Positions 60,645 through 64,000 of a stretch of DNA of 64,000 nucleotides are shown here, one piece after another (the stretch's first letter is position 1; each line of letters opens with the position of its first letter). The stretch is from contig CAZYQW010000044.1 in assembly GCA_964649825.1 (NCBI GenBank), forward strand, positions 1-64,000, given 5' to 3'. Origin of the DNA: CAZYQW01 sp964649825 (GTDB taxonomy: Bacteria; Planctomycetota; B15-G4; JADJEK01). The notes beneath the pieces are model-generated. The model searched no databases, was not told where the DNA came from, and was given only the letters and a program-made list of their open reading frames with translations. The translations under genes and the position numbers were made by a program.

Positions 60645-63600
60645 CTACTTCCGCGCGCGCTCGACCTCGACACCGGTCTGGATCGCGTTCGTGTTGCTCG
60701 CCCACAGCGACGCGTTCTTCTCCAGCGACTCGAGGAGTTCCTGCTGCGCACCCTCGAGCGTGACGTCGGCATCGGGCTCGTCCGCGTCGCCACGGTCGAC
60801 CGCTCCGGTCCGGGCCGGCGACTCGCTCTCGAAGAACGCGAAGTGGCCGTTCCATTCTGCGATGACGGAGACGCGCCCGCCCAGGCTGGCGGCGTCGCAG
60901 ATCCCGCGCAGGTCGGTCTTGCGCGTTACGAAGTCGGACGACGCCGCCCCGACGAGCGTCACGACGACGCCCGGTTGCGGCGCGTCACGGCGTACGTTCT
61001 TCACCTGCACGCGGACCGTCTCTCCGTCGTCGCCGACCGAGAGTGCGAGGTCCGTCCGAAGAACCATGCCCCGCGCCCGGAGCTCGCCGGCGCTCGCCGA
61101 TACGAGGTACGCGCCCGGTTCCGGCACGTCGAGCGGGACGCGGAAGCGACCGTTCGCGTCCCGGTCCTGAAGCGGAACGTCGGCCGTCGAGCGCGGCGCC
61201 ACTCCGGCGAGGAGGATGTCCCTCAGTCGATCGAACGTGCGGTGGCGCAGGTAGAGCAGCCGGAGGTCGACGGAGTAGACGCGGAGATCGATCCGTTTCG
61301 CGTCGCCGTCGTGCTCGACGTCGAGGACGAGCGGGTCGTCCCCGGCCGCCCGCGTCACGAGCGGGAGCGTGAGCCCCTTTCGATCGAGGTCGCGCAGGGA
61401 TCGCTCCGCGTCCTTGAATCGGCCGCGCACGTCCTCGTACGCGGCCCGAGCCGCGTCGAGATCACCGCGGGCGTGGTGGATCTGCGCCGCCATGTGCCGG
61501 CCCATCGCGCGGAGCGTCTCGAGGTTCACGTCACCGTCCGCCGTGATCGCGGCCAGCTCGTTGGCGCGCTCGAGCGCGCGGTCGCGCTCCGCCTGGCCGA
61601 GCGCCGCGTACGCGCTCAGGTAGAGGAAGCTCGCCGCGAAACGCCCGCCAAGCCGCGCCTCGCGGGCGGCGAACGACTCCGCGACGGCGAAGCGGCCACG
61701 ATCGACGAGCAGGTTCGCGAGCGTCAGCGCCGCCTCGCCGCGCGTCTCGTCGTCCGCTCCCTCGGCCAAGTGCGCGAGCAGCACCTGTTCGGCGCGGTCG
61801 AACTGCTCGACGCGGCTCTCCTGATGGCGCGACAAGCCGACCCCGATTCGCTGGTCCATCGCGCGATAGTAGACGTGTTGAGCCAACGCGAAGCGCGTCG
61901 ACTGGACGGTCGGCGTCGGCCCGTACTCGGAGAGGAGCCGCTCCATCGAGTCGTACGCGGTGCGCGTCCGGCCGATCTGCTCGAGCTGACCGACGACCTG
62001 GGCCTCCTCCAGGAACGTGGCGTCCGCGACGGCGAGGAAGACCGGTCGCGCCCGTTCCCATTCGCCGAGCGCGGCGTAGGCGCGGCCGACGTCGATCATC
62101 ACGTCGAACGGTACGACGAACGCCGGATCGCGCTCCTTCAGGGTCTCGAAGAAGCGCACCACGTCCGCGTCGTCGCCGGCCGCGACCGAGGCGAGCAGCA
62201 GGGTGCGGGTGACGGCGCGGAACGGATCCTCCTCGAGGGCGAGCGTCGCGAGCGGCAGGAGGAGCTCACGGGCGCGGCTTGTGTCGCCTTGCCCGAACGC
62301 GAGCTCGCCGACGGCGAAGCGCTCGTCCGGGCTCGGCGCGACGCCCGCGTCCGGATCAGCGCCGAGCGGCACGACGTGGATCGAGCCGGTGCCGCCGACC
62401 ACGATCGGCCGCGGCGGGGAGAACCTCGCGGGGGCGTACCACGCGGCGCCGAAGGTCCATTCGCCGGGGCATCGCGGAAGGACGTCGTACGACCAGCGTC
62501 GCCACCGGCTCCGCTCGTAACGATGGATGAGGCGGATCCAGAGCCCGCCGTCGGTCCGCGCGAGCTGATCGACGCCGTGCACGTCACCGACGTCGACGCC
62601 GGCCGGGATCGGCTCGAAGAACCAGTGATCGCCGAGGGGGACCGACTCGTCGAAGCGAAGCGACACGTGGACCCGCCCGGGCCGTCCCGGCGTCAGGCGT
62701 GACGTCTCGCGCGAGACCGCCGGTCGGCTCGGGCTCGACACGATCGACGCTCCGATCTCGTAGCGGCGGCCGTCGTGGACGGCGAACGTGCGATCGACGC
62801 GTCGCTCCACCTGGATCTCGCGGACGGGCTCGCCGCCGGGCTCGCCGGCCGCCTCGCTCGCGACCACGAACAGCGGAGGCGCTCCTTCCGCGAGGCGCAG
62901 CTCGACCCGGCCGGAAGGAAGCGCGACGCGGGCCGACGCGCACCGATGCTCCAGCGCGATCGACGTCGTCGAGCCGTTCGAGTCGACCTCGATCCGGGCC
63001 GGTGCGTCGTTTCCGTCGTCGAACGCGCGCGCGACGAGGATCGAGGCGAGCGGCGCACGGAAGCCATGCGGGCCGAGGCGCGAGGCGAGCCAGCGGCGCG
63101 CGGCGTCGATGCCGGAAGTCTCGCGGCCCACCGCGCGGGCGGCGGCGAGCGCGACCGCGGCGACCTCCTCGGCCGCCGCCCGCCGGCCGGGAATCGATCC
63201 GACCCCGAACGACCCATCGGAGGCGTCGGCGGCCCCGCGGATCTCCAACTCGGCGAGCACGGTCGCCGCGTCGGCGACGCGACCCTGGTCGGCGAGCAGC
63301 CACGCGAGCGGGGCGAGCCCGGCCGGTGGCAGCGCGGCGCGGTCGCGGAACAGGCGATTGACGTGGGCGAACTCGGCGGGGCGCGCGAAGTTCACGAGAC
63401 CGAGCAGCCAGGCCCGATCGACCGGATCGCGCGTCGCTTGGAGCCGGCGCTCGACGTCGGCCGCCAGCGCGTCGATCTCCGCCGAGGGTGCGTCGAGCCC
63501 CGCGGCCCGGCCGCGCGTGAGCGCGGCGAGGGCGACGGCGGCGACGTTCGCGTCCGCCGTCGCGAGCGGCAGGAACGCTCGCAGGTGACGCAGGCGGGAC

Positions 63601-64000
63601 GCCGCCTCCGCGCGGAGCGCGACGCGTCGCTCGGCGGCCCGGTCATCGCCGTCGCTCGCAAGAAGCGCCTCGGCCGCGAGCCAGACCCTCCACCCCGCCA
63701 TCTCGGCGTCCAGCGGGTCGTCACCGGCGGGCGGCGCCTCCGCGGCGCGCAAGAGCGTCGCGATCGGCGTGGCATCCAGATGCACGGTGGCGGGAGCGTC
63801 GACCGAGACCGATCCGTCGAGGCGGCCCGCGAGCCGCGCGACGCTCTCCGTGGGACGCGCGGCGAGCCGGCTCTCGACCGTGCGATCGCCGATCGTGGCC
63901 CGCACGAGCGTGGCGTCGCGCTCCAGGATGATGGGAAGCTCGATCGATCCGAACGGTTCGAGCCGCACGTCGGTTCGGACGGGGGTCGCACCCTCGAGCG
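60645..64000 (-). CDS. Alpha-2-macroglobulin family protein (5' end outside window)
   Basis: The frame stays open to the window edge on the minus strand, so the N-terminus is missing. The visible 1,100 residues include macroglobulin-type beta domains (PTFGSIEL-like SIELPIILERDATLVRATIGD near the edge). They also include the thiolester-associated helical region (WLLADQGRVADAATVLAELE) and the C-terminal receptor-like part (PLGDHWFFEPIPAGVDV). TPR-like helical repeats follow (WERARPVFLAVADAT), then a further beta domain (RFRVPLDVPEPGAYLVSA). I see no thioester CxEQ motif in the visible part; it would lie upstream if present. Bacterial A2M proteins trap invading proteases in the periplasm. It is convergent with the DMT gene, 3 bp apart. 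Confidence 0.8.
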   Translation of the reverse strand, partial: LEGATPVRTDVRLEPFGSIELPIILERDATLVRATIGDRTVESRLAARPTESVARLAGRLDGSVSVDAPATVHLDATPIATLLRAAEAPPAGDDPLDAEMAGWRVWLAAEALLASDGDDRAAERRVALRAEAASRLRHLRAFLPLATADANVAAVALAALTRGRAAGLDAPSAEIDALAADVERRLQATRDPVDRAWLLGLVNFARPAEFAHVNRLFRDRAALPPAGLAPLAWLLADQGRVADAATVLAELEIRGAADASDGSFGVGSIPGRRAAAEEVAAVALAAARAVGRETSGIDAARRWLASRLGPHGFRAPLASILVARAFDDGNDAPARIEVDSNGSTTSIALEHRCASARVALPSGRVELRLAEGAPPLFVVASEAAGEPGGEPVREIQVERRVDRTFAVHDGRRYEIGASIVSSPSRPAVSRETSRLTPGRPGRVHVSLRFDESVPLGDHWFFEPIPAGVDVGDVHGVDQLARTDGGLWIRLIHRYERSRWRRWSYDVLPRCPGEWTFGAAWYAPARFSPPRPIVVGGTGSIHVVPLGADPDAGVAPSPDERFAVGELAFGQGDTSRARELLLPLATLALEEDPFRAVTRTLLLASVAAGDDADVVRFFETLKERDPAFVVPFDVMIDVGRAYAALGEWERARPVFLAVADATFLEEAQVVGQLEQIGRTRTAYDSMERLLSEYGPTPTVQSTRFALAQHVYYRAMDQRIGVGLSRHQESRVEQFDRAEQVLLAHLAEGADDETRGEAALTLANLLVDRGRFAVAESFAAREARLGGRFAASFLYLSAYAALGQAERDRALERANELAAITADGDVNLETLRAMGRHMAAQIHHARGDLDAARAAYEDVRGRFKDAERSLRDLDRKGLTLPLVTRAAGDDPLVLDVEHDGDAKRIDLRVYSVDLRLLYLRHRTFDRLRDILLAGVAPRSTADVPLQDRDANGRFRVPLDVPEPGAYLVSASAGELRARGMVLRTDLALSVGDDGETVRVQVKNVRRDAPQPGVVVTLVGAASSDFVTRKTDLRGICDAASLGGRVSVIAEWNGHFAFFESESPARTGAVDRGDADEPDADVTLEGAQQELLESLEKNASLWASNTNAIQTGVEVERARK

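Noticed and set aside
60843..62702. 619-codon plus-strand frame opposite the macroglobulin
   Set aside because: Antisense shadow with no recognisable domain. The minus-strand macroglobulin frame is continuous.

Overview
The window is a gene-dense, very GC-rich bacterial chromosome segment with about 48 protein genes, one tRNA gene and no rRNA, CRISPR array, prophage or transposase that I could see. I infer a deep-branching Planctomycetota-like bacterium. The grounds are large secreted proteins with a shared Cys/Gly-rich C-terminal domain, a secreted squalene-cyclase-repeat protein, several unusual sigma factors (one fused to a membrane-anchored ectodomain), an alpha-2-macroglobulin, and LolCD (so an outer membrane). 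No 16S or other phylogenetic marker was analysed.

Layout. 0-6.5 kb: a direct repeat, a tandem DUF1801 protein, a secreted Cys-rich protein, an EF-hand protein, a radical SAM/SPASM enzyme and a secreted toroid protein, all on the minus strand. 6.8-12 kb: a HEAT-repeat protein facing a minus-strand run of EboA-like protein, EboC/TatD-like hydrolase, encapsulin shell and ferritin-like cargo carrying an encapsulin targeting tail. 12-20.5 kb: an exported protein with ten DLNGDGD-type repeats, then a five-gene minus-strand run (coiled-coil protein, acidic lipoprotein, DUF5675, S8 subtilase, MBL hydrolase) headed by a divergent sigma-like gene. 20.5-25.5 kb: purQ and a PurS-PurL fusion, with accA divergent. 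25.7-30.2 kb: an operon of ECF sigma factor, zinc anti-sigma, an HtrA-like protein that has lost its catalytic triad, a PDZ protein, a TPR protein and an SRPBCC lipoprotein. 30.2-34.6 kb: tig-clpP-clpX-rlmN. 34.8-37.6 kb: the sigma factor/ectodomain fusion. 37.6-43.9 kb: a membrane protein, lysS, lolC/E and lolD, and an M61-like peptidase. 43.9-47.7 kb: the NfeD-FloA membrane-microdomain operon. 47.8-52.5 kb: a two-gene RdgC-like pair, a lipoprotein, an alpha/alpha-toroid protein and an amidohydrolase. 52.5-58 kb: tRNA-Ala, leuS, proS and a degenerate CCA-enzyme-like protein. 58-64 kb: a tail-anchored coiled-coil protein with an intrinsic terminator, a DMT transporter and a 5'-truncated alpha-2-macroglobulin.

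The most distinctive units are the encapsulin/ferritin pair beside EboA/EboC-like genes, the sigma operon built around an HtrA pseudoprotease, the sigma-TM-ectodomain fusion, and the S8/MBL/DUF5675 run.
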